Of a stretch of DNA of 61,457 nt, positions 1 to 7,393 are shown piece by piece. This stretch comes from Enterobacter sp. GTDB lineage: Bacteria > Pseudomonadota > Gammaproteobacteria > Enterobacterales > Enterobacteriaceae. The stretch covers positions 1 to 61,457 of the forward strand of contig JALCNW010000019.1 of NCBI GenBank assembly GCA_022649305.1, read 5' to 3'. The translations under genes were made by a program, and so were the position numbers. Below the pieces are notes generated by a model. The model made no database searches and was not told the origin of the DNA. It saw nothing but the letters and a program-made list of their open reading frames with translations. Positions within the stretch are counted from its first letter, which is position 1, and the number at the start of each line of letters is the position of its first letter.

Positions 1-156
1 AATCCCGTTCAGCGGATTCAGTAAGTCGGGGGATGGAAGCATCGCCCATGCTGCCGGTGCTGGTCGTTCCGTTCGCGGGACATCTGGCGTTGACGTGCAA
101 CCCGCACTTACCAGAACTAACGCAACGCTGCAGATCATCAAGCTGCTTTTTCGCAT
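1..156 (-). CDS. Rz1: Rz1 outer-membrane spanin lipoprotein, embedded in Rz, partial
   Basis: In the +1 frame relative to Rz, an ATG at 156 starts [20 protein letters not shown], a signal peptide ending in the lipobox VSAGC with the lipidated Cys at residue 20. It continues [19 protein letters not shown], the proline-rich body typical of lambda Rz1. Fifty-two residues are visible before the window edge. Rz1 forms the outer-membrane half of the spanin complex and is known in lambda to be wholly contained in Rz out of frame, as seen here. The preserved overlapping frame with an intact lipobox argues that the spanin pair is under selection and not decayed. Confidence 0.88.
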   Translation of the reverse strand, partial: MRKSSLMICSVALVLVSAGCTSTPDVPRTERPAPAAWAMLPSPDLLNPLNGI

Positions 157-376
157 CAGCAAGGTCCTGTGTGTATTTGGCATCCAGAGCAGCAACATCT
201 CGCTGCCGGGTTGTCATATCAGTGATTGTGGCGTTAGCCAGGCTGAGTTTCTCAGTGGCCTTATCGCGCTGGTCTCTGTAGGTGATGGCGTTATCACGGT
301 AGTGGTTAATCGCCCAAGCCATCGAAACCAGCAGGCAAATTACAACCGCGTAGATGATTGCAGCGAGGCGGCTCAT
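1..376 (-). CDS. Rz: Rz inner-membrane spanin (i-spanin), 3' end cut by window
   Basis: The ATG at 376 opens a frame that runs off the left edge (125 residues visible). It starts [18 protein letters not shown], a type II signal anchor, followed by NHYRDNAI, then a charged helical region with [20 protein letters not shown] and [11 protein letters not shown]. This is the lambda Rz pattern: an anchored coiled-coil periplasmic protein that joins the outer-membrane lipoprotein Rz1 and destroys the outer membrane in the last step of lysis. The next gene upstream is the DUF927 protein, whose TGA ends one base before this ATG; the expected holin and endolysin genes are not there. The Rz1 frame is embedded inside. 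The end of the gene lies outside the window. Confidence 0.93.
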   Translation of the reverse strand, partial: MSRLAAIIYAVVICLLVSMAWAINHYRDNAITYRDQRDKATEKLSLANATITDMTTRQRDVAALDAKYTQDLADAKKQLDDLQRCVSSGKCGLHVNARCPANGTTSTGSMGDASIPRLTESAERD

Positions 377-377
377 T

Positions 378-2447
378 TCACACCATCCAGACATAGCGCT
401 TCTTCTTTCCCTGCTCGAGTAACCAGACCAGGCAGTACTCTGCCACCGCCATAAACCCAACGCGGGAACTGGTAGCAAGCAGCCTTCTGGTCGCCACCTC
501 AGACTTAAATACGCCGGGTAACACATAGAACAGCAGCGGATCATCCACGTGATTACCCTTATTCCGGTACCCCGCCAGCTCACTTATTGGCAGGCTTTGC
601 TCGTCATAGGGTAAAGGGGCGAACCGTCGCATACCGAACGTGCTCAGGAACTGCACCGCCTGCTCTATGATCTGCTCGATTTCTTTGTTGCCGGTACCGA
701 ACACGCCAATCCAGGCGTTATAGCTGTGCTGCAGCGCATCACGACAGGTCTGCTCATCCCAGCCGGTAACCCCCCTTCCCAACAACAGGGCAGCTTCCAG
801 AATGGCAAACCGCGAGCCAACACGGTGAACCTGCTCACCATAGTCAGCCGGGATAAGATTCCGCCAGCGCTCCTCCGCCGAACGTACTGCAGCGATAGCT
901 TCATCACGATGCTCGGATAGCCATCGGATCCACTCGCGCCCAGCTACACCATGATTATTCTGATACGCGTCCTTAAGGGCATCGGCATGCTGCTTCCCGC
1001 TTTCGTAGCCATGAAATCGCACCGCTCGGCTCATTGGAATATTCAGAAGGCGCACCAACTGCCCGGCTTTGGCCTTACGCCCGGCACCAGCAACAAATGT
1101 CTCCATATCCACTTCACCAGTGCTGATAGCAACGGTTCGCCAGCGCTTCAGTTCGCGATTGCCACCTTCTTTGGCACCCTGAAGCTTCCCGGTGCCGTTG
1201 AACAGTGCGTAGGCGGACTTCCACACCTCTACGGGGTCAGCCCCCTGCCCGATTTCATCCAGCGGCATCAGCGCATCATTATGTGCAGCAGCCTCGTTTG
1301 CCAGCCCCAGAGCCGTTCCGTACCAGGTAAGCCGCAGCACATCCGGATTACCGTATAGACTGGAAGCCACGTTTGCTGTGGTGGTTTTTCCTGCGCTTGA
1401 CTGCTCATAAAAGTGGATACCAAAGCCATCTGCACCAGCCATGCCAATAAGAGGCGCAGCCAGCGCGGCAGCCATAGCAGTCATCATGGAGTAATTGCCC
1501 ATGGCGAGGTGTGCCACGTTATTACGCCAGCTTTCAGCATCCCCCTTCATCGTGTAACCCGCAGCGGCAGAACTTCGACCGTTGAAGAGCACCGGGTGTT
1601 CAGGTTTTCCGATAATGTCACCGTCCGGCATAATGTAGGCTCCGCACTGCCAGCCAGTGGCGTGAGCGACGCGCCAGAGCTTCCCGCTACCGCTTCTCTG
1701 CATCCAGTCGGCCAGGGTAGCCCGCAGGTTGCTTTTGGTGGTGACGTTGACCCCGCCACCCTTCAGGGCGCGCCACCCTTCCCGCTCGCCGATGTCTGCC
1801 TGTGGGATGGCGCGGATCACCGGTACATCTTCCCCCTCGGGCTGCCAGCGCAGGATCAGGTAGCGATCCTTGCCGTCAGAGCCGATGCTCATAACGTCCA
1901 GCGGTGAACATAGCCAGCTCTCATTGAGGGTCACTCCACCACTTTCCTTGTCCACTTTTGGTGTTACCCAGTACACCCCGTCGTCGCGGCTTTCAATCCG
2001 GGGTTTCAGATCATCATCGGTCACAGCCTGGTGTTTTTTCCCTTTGACGGGCAGAGAGACCACCACGCTATTCCCCTCCTCAGCATCTGCCTTTAGTGAA
2101 GGCAGTCGCGCTGTCCAGTCCTCCAGCACCTCCTGGCTTTCGGAATATAAACGGGCCTCCTGCACGCCGGCAAGGGCAAGCTTCGTGGCGATAAGGCTGA
2201 GGTGCTTTTCGGATATTGCCCCGGCCCGGTAGACCCGGACATAGCGCCGATCGGCGTCAACAATGTTCAGATTGTGCAGTTCATCGAGCTGCTTTTTACC
2301 GAGATAAACCGGCGGGATCGTGTCGCCGATTGTATTGTGGCGCTGCCAGTCCTCAGCGAAGGTCCATGCCTTTTCCCCGGCAAAGATAATTGCCTCAGTA
2401 AACGGGTCTGGTGGCAGTTTGTTCAGGTTCGGTGCGTTCTTCATCAT
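378..2447 (-). CDS. DUF927-family helicase/primase-like phage replication protein
   Basis: The protein has 689 residues when started at the ATG at 2447; a second ATG follows at 2444, and GAGGGG upstream fits as ribosome site. Longer starts would overlap the previous gene by about 50 bases. The C-terminal two thirds resemble DUF927 proteins, annotated as putative superfamily II helicases in phages and islands. A Walker A motif, SSAGKTTT, lies near residues 350-357 and a Walker B-like LMPLDEIGQ near 393-401. An ATPase role in element replication is inferred from the family and from the CHC2 zinc-finger gene in the same operon; no primase active site was identified. The ATG of Rz follows one base after its TGA stop. 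Confidence 0.75.
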   Translation of the reverse strand: MMKNAPNLNKLPPDPFTEAIIFAGEKAWTFAEDWQRHNTIGDTIPPVYLGKKQLDELHNLNIVDADRRYVRVYRAGAISEKHLSLIATKLALAGVQEARLYSESQEVLEDWTARLPSLKADAEEGNSVVVSLPVKGKKHQAVTDDDLKPRIESRDDGVYWVTPKVDKESGGVTLNESWLCSPLDVMSIGSDGKDRYLILRWQPEGEDVPVIRAIPQADIGEREGWRALKGGGVNVTTKSNLRATLADWMQRSGSGKLWRVAHATGWQCGAYIMPDGDIIGKPEHPVLFNGRSSAAAGYTMKGDAESWRNNVAHLAMGNYSMMTAMAAALAAPLIGMAGADGFGIHFYEQSSAGKTTTANVASSLYGNPDVLRLTWYGTALGLANEAAAHNDALMPLDEIGQGADPVEVWKSAYALFNGTGKLQGAKEGGNRELKRWRTVAISTGEVDMETFVAGAGRKAKAGQLVRLLNIPMSRAVRFHGYESGKQHADALKDAYQNNHGVAGREWIRWLSEHRDEAIAAVRSAEERWRNLIPADYGEQVHRVGSRFAILEAALLLGRGVTGWDEQTCRDALQHSYNAWIGVFGTGNKEIEQIIEQAVQFLSTFGMRRFAPLPYDEQSLPISELAGYRNKGNHVDDPLLFYVLPGVFKSEVATRRLLATSSRVGFMAVAEYCLVWLLEQGKKKRYVWMV

Positions 2448-2454
2448 CTGCCCC

Positions 2455-3102
2455 TCAGTGAGCCACTGGTGCTGCCGGAATGCCTTCCGTTTTGAGCGTT
2501 TCAATAAAGCTATCGTGGAGAAGCGCCATACCTTTAAGCCCCTCTTCGGACATAACGATGCCTGTGACAGGACTGATGTCGATCATGCTCCGGTAAATTG
2601 CCGCAGCCATTTCAGTCGCTTTATTCGCAGGGAACATTTCATATGCCAGCCCCTCAACATGGTTCGCCAGGGCGAAACGTTCCGACCACGGGTAAATGAC
2701 AATGCCGCCCTGTTCACCGCTATAAATGGTGACGTCCTCCGGCTCTCCCTGCTCATTTTTCACTTCAACGGCACCGTTGGTATCAAACATTTCGCAAACA
2801 TAAACAGCAGCCACAACCCAGCGCCAGAGCACAAGATTTTGCTCATCCGTCACGACCAGACATCCGGCGTGCATGCCGTGCCAGATGGCGGCGACCAGAC
2901 GCAGCCCCTCCACTAAATCGTTGTCATACTCTCCGCTTTCGAGTTTCTGGATATCACTTTCCGGAACGACAGCATCGGCTCCGTTTTGGTTGCGGTGAAA
3001 ATAAAGAACAAAGTTTTTTTCTGCTTCCAGACGACTCATCAGGATATATTTATCTGTCTGGCTGTTGTCGCCCGAAAAATTATTATTATCTGTTTTACGC
3101 AT
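2455..3102 (-). CDS. Phage hypothetical protein, 215 aa
   Basis: Not recognised. The start chosen is the ATG at 3102, eight bases into the end of the previous gene with GGAG suitably upstream; an ATG at 3120 is also in frame. The protein is acidic and soluble, without signal peptide or obvious membrane segment, and includes LVEGLRLVAAIWHGMHAGCLV and a middle stretch EVKNEQGEPEDVTIYSGEQG that looks like a beta-rich insert. It lies in the overlapping early operon directly before the DUF927 gene, so a part in element replication or host takeover is possible, but this is context only. Confidence 0.7.
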   Translation of the reverse strand: MRKTDNNNFSGDNSQTDKYILMSRLEAEKNFVLYFHRNQNGADAVVPESDIQKLESGEYDNDLVEGLRLVAAIWHGMHAGCLVVTDEQNLVLWRWVVAAVYVCEMFDTNGAVEVKNEQGEPEDVTIYSGEQGGIVIYPWSERFALANHVEGLAYEMFPANKATEMAAAIYRSMIDISPVTGIVMSEEGLKGMALLHDSFIETLKTEGIPAAPVAH

Positions 3103-3478
3103 GATAAATCTCCAGTCCAAAGTTATTATCTTTCGGGTTTTCCAGTGCGGAGGTCACCGCTTCTTTCATCACCTCATTCATAAACTCCACACCATCGGAG
3201 GTGAGGCGACTGTTATCCTTGCTCAGCATCCCGGCATAGGTCTCCGCCAGCATCTTCACGCCTCTCTCCCGGCCGAACTTACGGACACACTGGAGCTCCA
3301 TGCTGTTGATAAGGCAGCTGGCAACAGCCTCCTCAGTAAGGTTATCCAGAGCCACTACCTGTTTTTTCACCATGAGATTAAGAACTGCGGAACCGCTGTT
3401 ACGCAGGCGGCAATAATGGATAAAAGCATCAGCGATATGCTTTCGGTTTAATTCAAGAGAATTATTTGACTGGCTCAT
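3095..3478 (-). CDS. Phage hypothetical protein, 127 aa
   Basis: Not recognised. The start is taken as MSQSNNSLELNRKHIADAFI at 3478; an in-frame ATG at 3499 would add seven residues. The C-terminal half, with LTSDGVEFMNEVMKEAVTSAL, loosely resembles the end of the 117-residue protein encoded at 4651-5004 (SSEGLDVMKSVFSDGVASL), so the two may share a fold; this is a by-eye similarity only. It is preceded by the only sizeable gap in the operon (3479-3567), and its stop overlaps the start of the next gene by eight bases, pointing to translational coupling. Confidence 0.65.
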   Translation of the reverse strand: MSQSNNSLELNRKHIADAFIHYCRLRNSGSAVLNLMVKKQVVALDNLTEEAVASCLINSMELQCVRKFGRERGVKMLAETYAGMLSKDNSRLTSDGVEFMNEVMKEAVTSALENPKDNNFGLEIYHA

Positions 3479-3567
3479 AATTATTGTTTCTCCTGTCATC
3501 AGGGCGAGTAATCCCCCGGCCTGATGACCGTTAATTTCTGTAAGGAATTTATTCTGGTATTACGCGA

Positions 3568-3873
3568 TTATTTTGAAGACTTCCGCCTGCGTTCACCGAT
3601 ATTAAAATCCGCTTCATCAGCGTTAAATTTCAGCGCTGAGGCAATGCCGGGCAAAGACATCAACATTTCACCCAGATTATGCAAATCCTCACGAGCCATA
3701 TCATCGGTGTAGTTTTTGTTGTCGCAGGCCCAGAAGACAACATTACCTACAGACCCCAGACCCGACATGATGCCATCGTACGCCGCCTCGGAATGCATGC
3801 GGATCTCCGTAAGAGTGTCATCATCTTCTTTGCTAAAATCGCAGCGAGAAAGTAATTGTTCAATCCTGCTCAT
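3568..3873 (-). CDS. Phage hypothetical protein, 101 aa
   Basis: Not recognised. The frame starts MSRIEQLLSRCDFSKEDDDT and overlaps the stop codon of the ORF6N gene as ATGA, a classic coupled junction. It is predicted all-helical and acidic with a basic tail ending GERRRKSSK. The motif SGLGSVGNVVFWACDNKNY in the centre recalls small proteins of lambdoid early regions that monitor or modify host processes, but I cannot name a family. It is followed by about 90 bases without a gene. Confidence 0.65.
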   Translation of the reverse strand: MSRIEQLLSRCDFSKEDDDTLTEIRMHSEAAYDGIMSGLGSVGNVVFWACDNKNYTDDMAREDLHNLGEMLMSLPGIASALKFNADEADFNIGERRRKSSK

Positions 3874-4658
3874 GCCTGTGCTCCCCAGTAATCAGTAAGA
3901 TCCACGTCGTACACAGCAAGCCAGGCTTCTCGCGGCCAGGATCTGACAAAGCCAAACTGAGCATCCACCACCTTATGAGGTTCAAGCCCGTTTGCCTGAC
4001 ACCATTTTTTGAGGGGACGCCAGCCATATTCAATATCGGTGACCTGCTTCACCGCTTTCACCGTGGCATGCTTCTCTGATTCACCCAGCCGTTCGGCCAG
4101 CTGTTTCGATTTACGCACGGCAGCGGATGCGGTTGCCATTGCCGTCGCTTCCCGGCGGCTGCCAATTTCAGCTTTGGTGCGCTCAGCTTCGTCAGCGCGG
4201 TATTTCTCTGCCAGTCGGCCTTCCTCAGACTCGATTGCCATTCTGAGGATTTCAAGTCTGGAAAGCTCAGATGGAGCAGGCAACGCAGCAGCTTCGCGAT
4301 AGCTGAAATAGAATTCAGTCAAATCGTTGAAGTAGTTCCATGACTGGTCGGTTTCAAGCATCTTTGCGTGGTTGGCCGCACCGCGTTCTGTCCACAGCAT
4401 CAAAGACCGTGTTTTTGGCGAGATTTGTAACTGACTTATTGTCAGTCGCAAATTGTTTAACTCATTACCCCCAACCTTGAAGTAGTGCTTACCTTCAATG
4501 AAACGATCTGCGTTTCTTTTATGATTTTGCTGGATGTTGTTCACGTCAGTACCGTACCCGGCTGCAAGTTGTTCATTCGTCACCACCCGCTGGCCGCGAT
4601 ACTCAATGATCTGTAAATCGCGGGCCGCTACGGGCATCAGTTTTGTTTTATCAGCCAT
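3870..4658 (-). CDS. ORF6N-domain (KilA-N type) putative antirepressor
   Basis: The protein has 262 residues. The start at 4658 (MADKTKLMPVAARDLQIIEY) is chosen because it overlaps the previous stop in the ATGGCTGA arrangement repeated along this operon. Residues 5-110 match the ORF6N domain: IIEYRGQRVVTNEQLA, YGTDVNNIQQNHKRNADRF, GKHYFKV, then LWTERGAANHAKML. ORF6N domains are found at the N-terminus of phage antirepressor or DNA-binding proteins. The middle is a long charged, probably coiled-coil helix (about 140-195), and the C-terminus contains EYGWRPLKKWCQANGL. A role in controlling a resident or helper phage repressor is inferred from the family. Confidence 0.78.
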   Translation of the reverse strand: MADKTKLMPVAARDLQIIEYRGQRVVTNEQLAAGYGTDVNNIQQNHKRNADRFIEGKHYFKVGGNELNNLRLTISQLQISPKTRSLMLWTERGAANHAKMLETDQSWNYFNDLTEFYFSYREAAALPAPSELSRLEILRMAIESEEGRLAEKYRADEAERTKAEIGSRREATAMATASAAVRKSKQLAERLGESEKHATVKAVKQVTDIEYGWRPLKKWCQANGLEPHKVVDAQFGFVRSWPREAWLAVYDVDLTDYWGAQA

Positions 4659-5004
4659 TGTTCTTCTCCTGCGCAAAAAGGCTCGCCACGCCATCACTAA
4701 AGACACTTTTCATTACATCCAGCCCCTCACTGCTGATATCGTCACCGTTAAAGCAGACGTTCAGCACGTGCACTGCAAAAGCCTTTCCGGTTTGCCCCGG
4801 ATATTCACCCTCAGCCGGAATGACCAGTCCCTTACGAATGCATTCCGCCGTGGAGGTTTCTTCGAGCATGATCGTTACGCGCTGGCCATTATCAGCATCA
4901 ACAAAAGCGACAGGCCTGCCGCTGTCTTTCATGACATGGCTGATGCATGCCTTTGCCAACTTCAGACACAGACGTCCAGTGTGCTTTTCATATTGTTCAG
5001 TCAT
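4651..5004 (-). CDS. Phage hypothetical protein, 117 aa
   Basis: Not recognised. The start MTEQYEKHTGRLCLKLAKAC at 5004 overlaps the previous stop by eight bases (ATGACTGA). It contains DSGRPVAFVDADNGQRVTIM, a likely beta hairpin, and ends with GDDISSEGLDVMKSVFSDGV followed by a short basic tail. A faint likeness of this end to the 127-residue product at 3095-3478 suggests the operon holds diverged duplicates. There is no signal peptide, so it is probably cytoplasmic. Confidence 0.65.
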   Translation of the reverse strand: MTEQYEKHTGRLCLKLAKACISHVMKDSGRPVAFVDADNGQRVTIMLEETSTAECIRKGLVIPAEGEYPGQTGKAFAVHVLNVCFNGDDISSEGLDVMKSVFSDGVASLFAQEKNNG

Positions 5005-5224
5005 TGCACACCTCGTGTTCATTTTCTGTTTGCTCACCTAGATCCAGGGCATTTGTGGACTGCTGAGTAAGTTCGGTGGCAATATCGACAAGCGACAGCA
5101 CGTACATCTGCAAATTCTTATCACCGGAACCGAGAATGCGGGTTGCGCAGTTCATCAGATCCAGCGACCGTTGAAGGTTGAGCAACACATCACCTTCTGT
5201 GCGGTAAACATATGACTTATTCAT
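4997..5224 (-). CDS. Small phage hypothetical protein, 75 aa
   Basis: Not recognised. It starts MNKSYVYRTEGDVLLNLQRS at 5224, inside the previous stop (ATGAATAA). It is predicted helical, with NLQMYVLSLVDIATELTQQS, and its length and helical layout resemble the 53- and 56-residue proteins on either side of the CHC2 gene, although residue identity is low. The tail is acidic (TENEHEVCND). Confidence 0.62.
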   Translation of the reverse strand: MNKSYVYRTEGDVLLNLQRSLDLMNCATRILGSGDKNLQMYVLSLVDIATELTQQSTNALDLGEQTENEHEVCND

Positions 5225-5387
5225 TCTCAGCCTCCGCAGCTTTCCGGGCGATCTCTTCAATCAGATCAACCAGCCTGAAGCACATTTCCTCTTCTTCCTC
5301 GCTGGAAGTAAGAAATCCAGCTGCTGCAGCGAGCGCCTGAATTTTATTCAGAGCATTGAAAGCATCGAGTACCTTAACGTTGCGCAT
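5217..5387 (-). CDS. Small acidic helical phage protein, 56 aa (paralogue of the 53-aa protein)
   Basis: It starts MRNVKVLDAFNALNKIQALA at 5387, overlapping the end of the CHC2 gene by 14 bases. The sequence AAAGFLTSSEEEEEMCFRLV, then DLIEEIARKAAEAENE, aligns with the 53-residue protein encoded at 5771-5932 (AAQFLTDTPARIELAGILMS, then QIEEVAKKAQEAGND), so the two look like tandem paralogues separated by the zinc-finger gene. Small proteins of this type occur in lambdoid early regions; the function is unknown. Confidence 0.65.
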   Translation of the reverse strand: MRNVKVLDAFNALNKIQALAAAAGFLTSSEEEEEMCFRLVDLIEEIARKAAEAENE

Positions 5388-5778
5388 TGCATACCCCCTG
5401 TTCAGGTGTGACCGACCAGCCAGCCCGTTGAGCCATTTCCAGAAATGACGGCAAAGTTGCAATATGCTCACCATTCACCAGCGGATAGTCGCAAACCTGG
5501 CGCCCTTCCTTCAGATGTACGATCACTGTTCCGGTAAAAGCTGGCGCCACATGCAGGTTTACGTTAAGTACAGTGTTGAGGCCTTTCTCCAGCATCAGCT
5601 TCGCAAAAGTCGCAGCATCACCGTACACACCACAGCCAAGACAGCGGAAGGTCTGAGCCGCAGGATCAACAGTGAATGACGGCGTTTTCTCACTATGCAG
5701 TGGACAGAACCCGACGTAATTTTTACCCTGCCGATCGAGGTGAACACTCGACCCGATGATTTTCACAATGTCAGTCAT
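5374..5778 (-). CDS. CHC2 zinc-finger protein (DnaG-type zinc-binding domain)
   Basis: The protein has 134 residues, starting MTDIVKIIGSSVHLDRQGKN at 5778 with the ATG overlapping the previous stop as ATGACTGA. Residues 20-60 give the CHC2 zinc ribbon of DnaG primases: FCPLHSEKTPSFTVD, then FRCLGCGVYGDAATF, with zinc ligands C-x2-H and C-x2-C. No TOPRIM catalytic domain follows; the rest is a short domain of about 70 residues. In phages such proteins act as the DNA-recognition part of a split primase or as a partner of a helicase. Pairing with the DUF927 gene downstream is a reasonable inference. Confidence 0.85.
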   Translation of the reverse strand: MTDIVKIIGSSVHLDRQGKNYVGFCPLHSEKTPSFTVDPAAQTFRCLGCGVYGDAATFAKLMLEKGLNTVLNVNLHVAPAFTGTVIVHLKEGRQVCDYPLVNGEHIATLPSFLEMAQRAGWSVTPEQGVCNAQR

Positions 5779-5932
5779 TCCCGGCCTCCTGCGCTTTTTT
5801 AGCGACCTCTTCAATCTGCGACATCAGGATCCCCGCCAGTTCAATACGGGCTGGCGTGTCGGTAAGAAACTGAGCAGCACGAGCCAGTGCTTCAATTTCA
5901 ATCAGTGCGTCAGTTCTGGTGAGTTCAGCCAT
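5771..5932 (-). CDS. Small helical phage protein, 53 aa
   Basis: It starts MAELTRTDALIEIEALARAA at 5932, within the stop of the Icd-like gene (ATGGCTGA). It has 53 residues, probably two helices, with the end QIEEVAKKAQEAGND close to that of the 56-residue product at 5217-5387. The pair flank the CHC2 gene. No known function. The coupled start and the matching paralogue make it a likely real gene despite its size. Confidence 0.65.
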   Translation of the reverse strand: MAELTRTDALIEIEALARAAQFLTDTPARIELAGILMSQIEEVAKKAQEAGND

Positions 5933-6212
5933 GCGCCACCTCCTGAACACCGGAGGTGCAGGTATCGAATCGTTGCTCATAAAGCCAGGAGAAGTAATCG
6001 CCACCGTCCATCAACTGAAGGCGGCATGGGGCTTTGGTGCGGATCTGCGCCGCAAATACGAGATTCCAGTTCGGGAAATGTGAACGGGCCTGCTGTTCGT
6101 TGTTAGCCTCAGCGCGCAAAACAACGGGTGTAGCGTCAGGTTTATCTGACGGAGTGCCCAGGAACAGGTATGTAAATTCTGGGCGAGTTTGGGTATCATG
6201 TGAACATGCCAT
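5925..6212 (-). CDS. Icd-like host cell division inhibitor family protein
   Basis: The likely start is the ATG at 6212, giving 95 residues (MACSHDTQTRPEFTYLFLGT). The frame is open further upstream, and Icd-like proteins often have a variable, longer N-terminus, so an upstream or non-ATG start is possible. PEFTYLFLG followed by SDKPDATPVVLRAEANNEQQ, then ARSHFPNWNLVFAAQIR, is the signature of the Icd-like family named after P1 icd, whose product blocks host division. The last part GGDYFSWLYEQRFDT is less conserved. It is the first gene after the strong leftward promoter at 6316-6344 and so heads the early operon. In P1, icd is silenced by the antisense RNA C4; a C4-like RNA candidate lies at 9696-9776. 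Confidence 0.78.
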   Translation of the reverse strand: MACSHDTQTRPEFTYLFLGTPSDKPDATPVVLRAEANNEQQARSHFPNWNLVFAAQIRTKAPCRLQLMDGGDYFSWLYEQRFDTCTSGVQEVAHG

Positions 6213-6315
6213 AATGTAAGCCTCAGTTACGTTGTGGTTAGAGGCCCAGCCCGGAGTGCCGTCCGGTTGGGTCTCGCAATATTTACACCATTTTAAAATC
6301 TTGGTGAACACCACC

Positions 6316-6344
6316 AATATATTCACAGGTGAACACCACGTCAA
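6316..6344 (-). promoter_or_regulatory. Strong leftward sigma-70 promoter of the early operon
   Basis: On the - strand the sequence gives TTGACG (6344-6339), a 17-base spacer and TATATT (6321-6316). Transcription would start near 6309 and enter the Icd-like gene after a leader of roughly 100 bases. One GGTGAACACCAC repeat fills the spacer and another covers the expected start point, so a protein binding these repeats would block the promoter. Confidence 0.75.
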
Positions 6345-6347
6345 CAA

Positions 6348-6375
6348 TTGAATTAGATTTTTTTTCGTGCATACT
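6348..6375 (+). promoter_or_regulatory. Rightward promoter of the YlcI/YnfO-like gene
   Basis: TTGAAT (6348-6353), a 16-base spacer rich in T, then CATACT (6370-6375) preceded by TG. The -10 abuts the third TGAACACCAC repeat, which would allow autoregulation by the gene product. The start codon follows about 30 bases downstream. Confidence 0.55.
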
Positions 6376-6405
6376 GAACACCACCAAGAGACATGAGATT
6401 CAGTA

Positions 6406-6591
6406 ATGGCAACCGGAAGAAAGAACAACAAGTCTTTACAGGTGTCAGTAAGGCTTCCTCTTGACGACCTCGAACTAATCGAGATGGTCAAAGAAGAAGG
6501 AGAAAGCACAGCCGGATTTTTGATTACCGCAGCAAAAGGCGAGATCAAACGCCGGCAGCGCAAAAAGTCCAAAGACAATCCTGACCAGTGA
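6406..6591 (+). CDS. YlcI/YnfO family small DNA-binding-type protein
   Basis: The protein has 61 residues and is the only gene on the + strand between the window edge and argU. It starts MATGRKNNKSLQVSVRLPLD and continues DLELIEMVKEEGESTAGFLI, then TAAKGEIKRRQRK. This matches the YlcI/YnfO family known from E. coli prophages DLP12 and Qin. The N-terminal beta strand followed by two helices is the layout of ribbon-helix-helix regulators. It is transcribed divergently from the early operon across a control region with three matching repeats, so I infer a repressor of both promoters; binding is not shown by sequence alone. A clear terminator follows 15 bases after the stop. Confidence 0.78.
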   Translation: MATGRKNNKSLQVSVRLPLDDLELIEMVKEEGESTAGFLITAAKGEIKRRQRKKSKDNPDQ

Positions 6592-6605
6592 TCGACCTGG
6601 TCCCC

Positions 6606-6638
6606 AAAGGCAACGTTCGCAGCGTTGCCTTTTTCTTT
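6606..6638 (+). terminator. Rho-independent terminator after the YlcI/YnfO-like gene
   Basis: GGCAACG (6609-6615), a seven-base loop and CGTTGCC (6623-6629), followed by TTTTTCTTT. In the opposite direction the hairpin is followed only by TTTGGGG, so it would stop transcripts from the Bro-N gene less efficiently. Confidence 0.85.
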
Positions 6639-6670
6639 GTGCGCAGGGGGTGTGCTGCCAGTAAAGCCGC

Positions 6671-7288
6671 TCATACTGATACCTCAACTTTACCGCCACC
6701 AATCAACTCGAATGGAATCTGACCAATTTCATCCACAAGCTTTTGCGCCTTAAACAGCTCAGGCAAATCATCCTGGCGCTTACGAAGACGGCGGCCAGCA
6801 TCAGAAGAATCCTCGTCTGAAGCCTTCCAGGCTGCTGCAACAATATTACGCATCTGCTCAATCGTGTGATGAACACCAAGCTGAGGCACCACCACCTCCT
6901 TCTCAACTAAATCCAGCAACCACACACGAAGCTCTTTCGCCACTTTGGTGCGGGCAAACATACCGATGAGATGAGCGCCACGTGACGAAAAAAGACGAAC
7001 CTGATTATATTGCAATTCATTGTTTTCATTACGAACCCTCACTTTGGCAATGGTCGTCATGCTCTCGGTGAACTCATCCTTGTGCCGGTAGTAAAGGTTC
7101 AGAACCTTATCTTTGCTGGCATACTTAAGAAGCCCGGCCAAAGTGTCAGCAGTGAACCAGATTTTCCCGTCGCCATTGTCAAACGGAATTACCACCTGGT
7201 CGTGAAACTTCAGTTCGCGGCAATTAACGCCCTGACCAATTTCAGATTGAGCGAGTACCTGCCCGGAGAGGGCATTTAATTTATTCAT
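6671..7288 (-). CDS. Bro-N domain phage antirepressor-like protein
   Basis: The protein has 205 residues. Residues 25-135 show a BRO-N/antirepressor domain: VIPFDNGDGKIWFTADTLAG, LLKYASKDKVLNLYYRHKDE, then QVRLFSSRGAHLIGMFART and AKELRVWLLDLVEKE. Such domains bind DNA or repressors and head P22 Ant-like and baculovirus BRO proteins. The C-terminal part, with GRRLRKRQDDLPELFKAQKL, is helical and not recognised. The gene lies between AlpA and the divergent control region. The terminator at 6606-6629 lies just downstream. With the ORF6N protein, the element has two antirepressor-type proteins. Confidence 0.8.
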   Translation of the reverse strand: MNKLNALSGQVLAQSEIGQGVNCRELKFHDQVVIPFDNGDGKIWFTADTLAGLLKYASKDKVLNLYYRHKDEFTESMTTIAKVRVRNENNELQYNQVRLFSSRGAHLIGMFARTKVAKELRVWLLDLVEKEVVVPQLGVHHTIEQMRNIVAAAWKASDEDSSDAGRRLRKRQDDLPELFKAQKLVDEIGQIPFELIGGGKVEVSV

Positions 7289-7393
7289 GGTTATTTACCT
7301 GTCGTTAATTAGTTTGATGACTGTCGGGACAACCAGATCTTAATCAGATGTGAATGCAACGACACGCAACAAATGCACATAGGGTGTTCCTGA

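Larger units (their letters stand above)
6303..6387. promoter_or_regulatory. Three operator-like repeats GGTGAACACCAC in the divergent control region
   Basis: The core TGAACACCAC occurs at 6305-6314, 6330-6339 and 6375-6384, all in the same orientation. The first copy is part of the inverted repeat TTGGTG-AACAC-CACCAA (6301-6317). The copies fall on the spacer and start point of the leftward promoter and on the -10 of the rightward one. The neighbouring gene at 6406 encodes a small DNA-binding-type protein, a natural candidate for the binder. As an alternative, the repeat resembles the replication iterons of phage P4 (from memory, GGTGAACAG) and stands next to an A+T-rich run, so an origin function is not excluded. 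Confidence 0.65.

Noticed and set aside
33..454. Plus-strand frames opposite Rz
   Set aside because: They are antisense to Rz/Rz1, which match known spanins in both frames and have a good start; the + frames show no family likeness.
5925..6674. A 249-residue version of the Icd-like gene starting at 6674
   Set aside because: The extra N-terminal part runs antisense through the YlcI/YnfO-like gene and across the promoter and operator region; family likeness begins only near the ATG at 6212.
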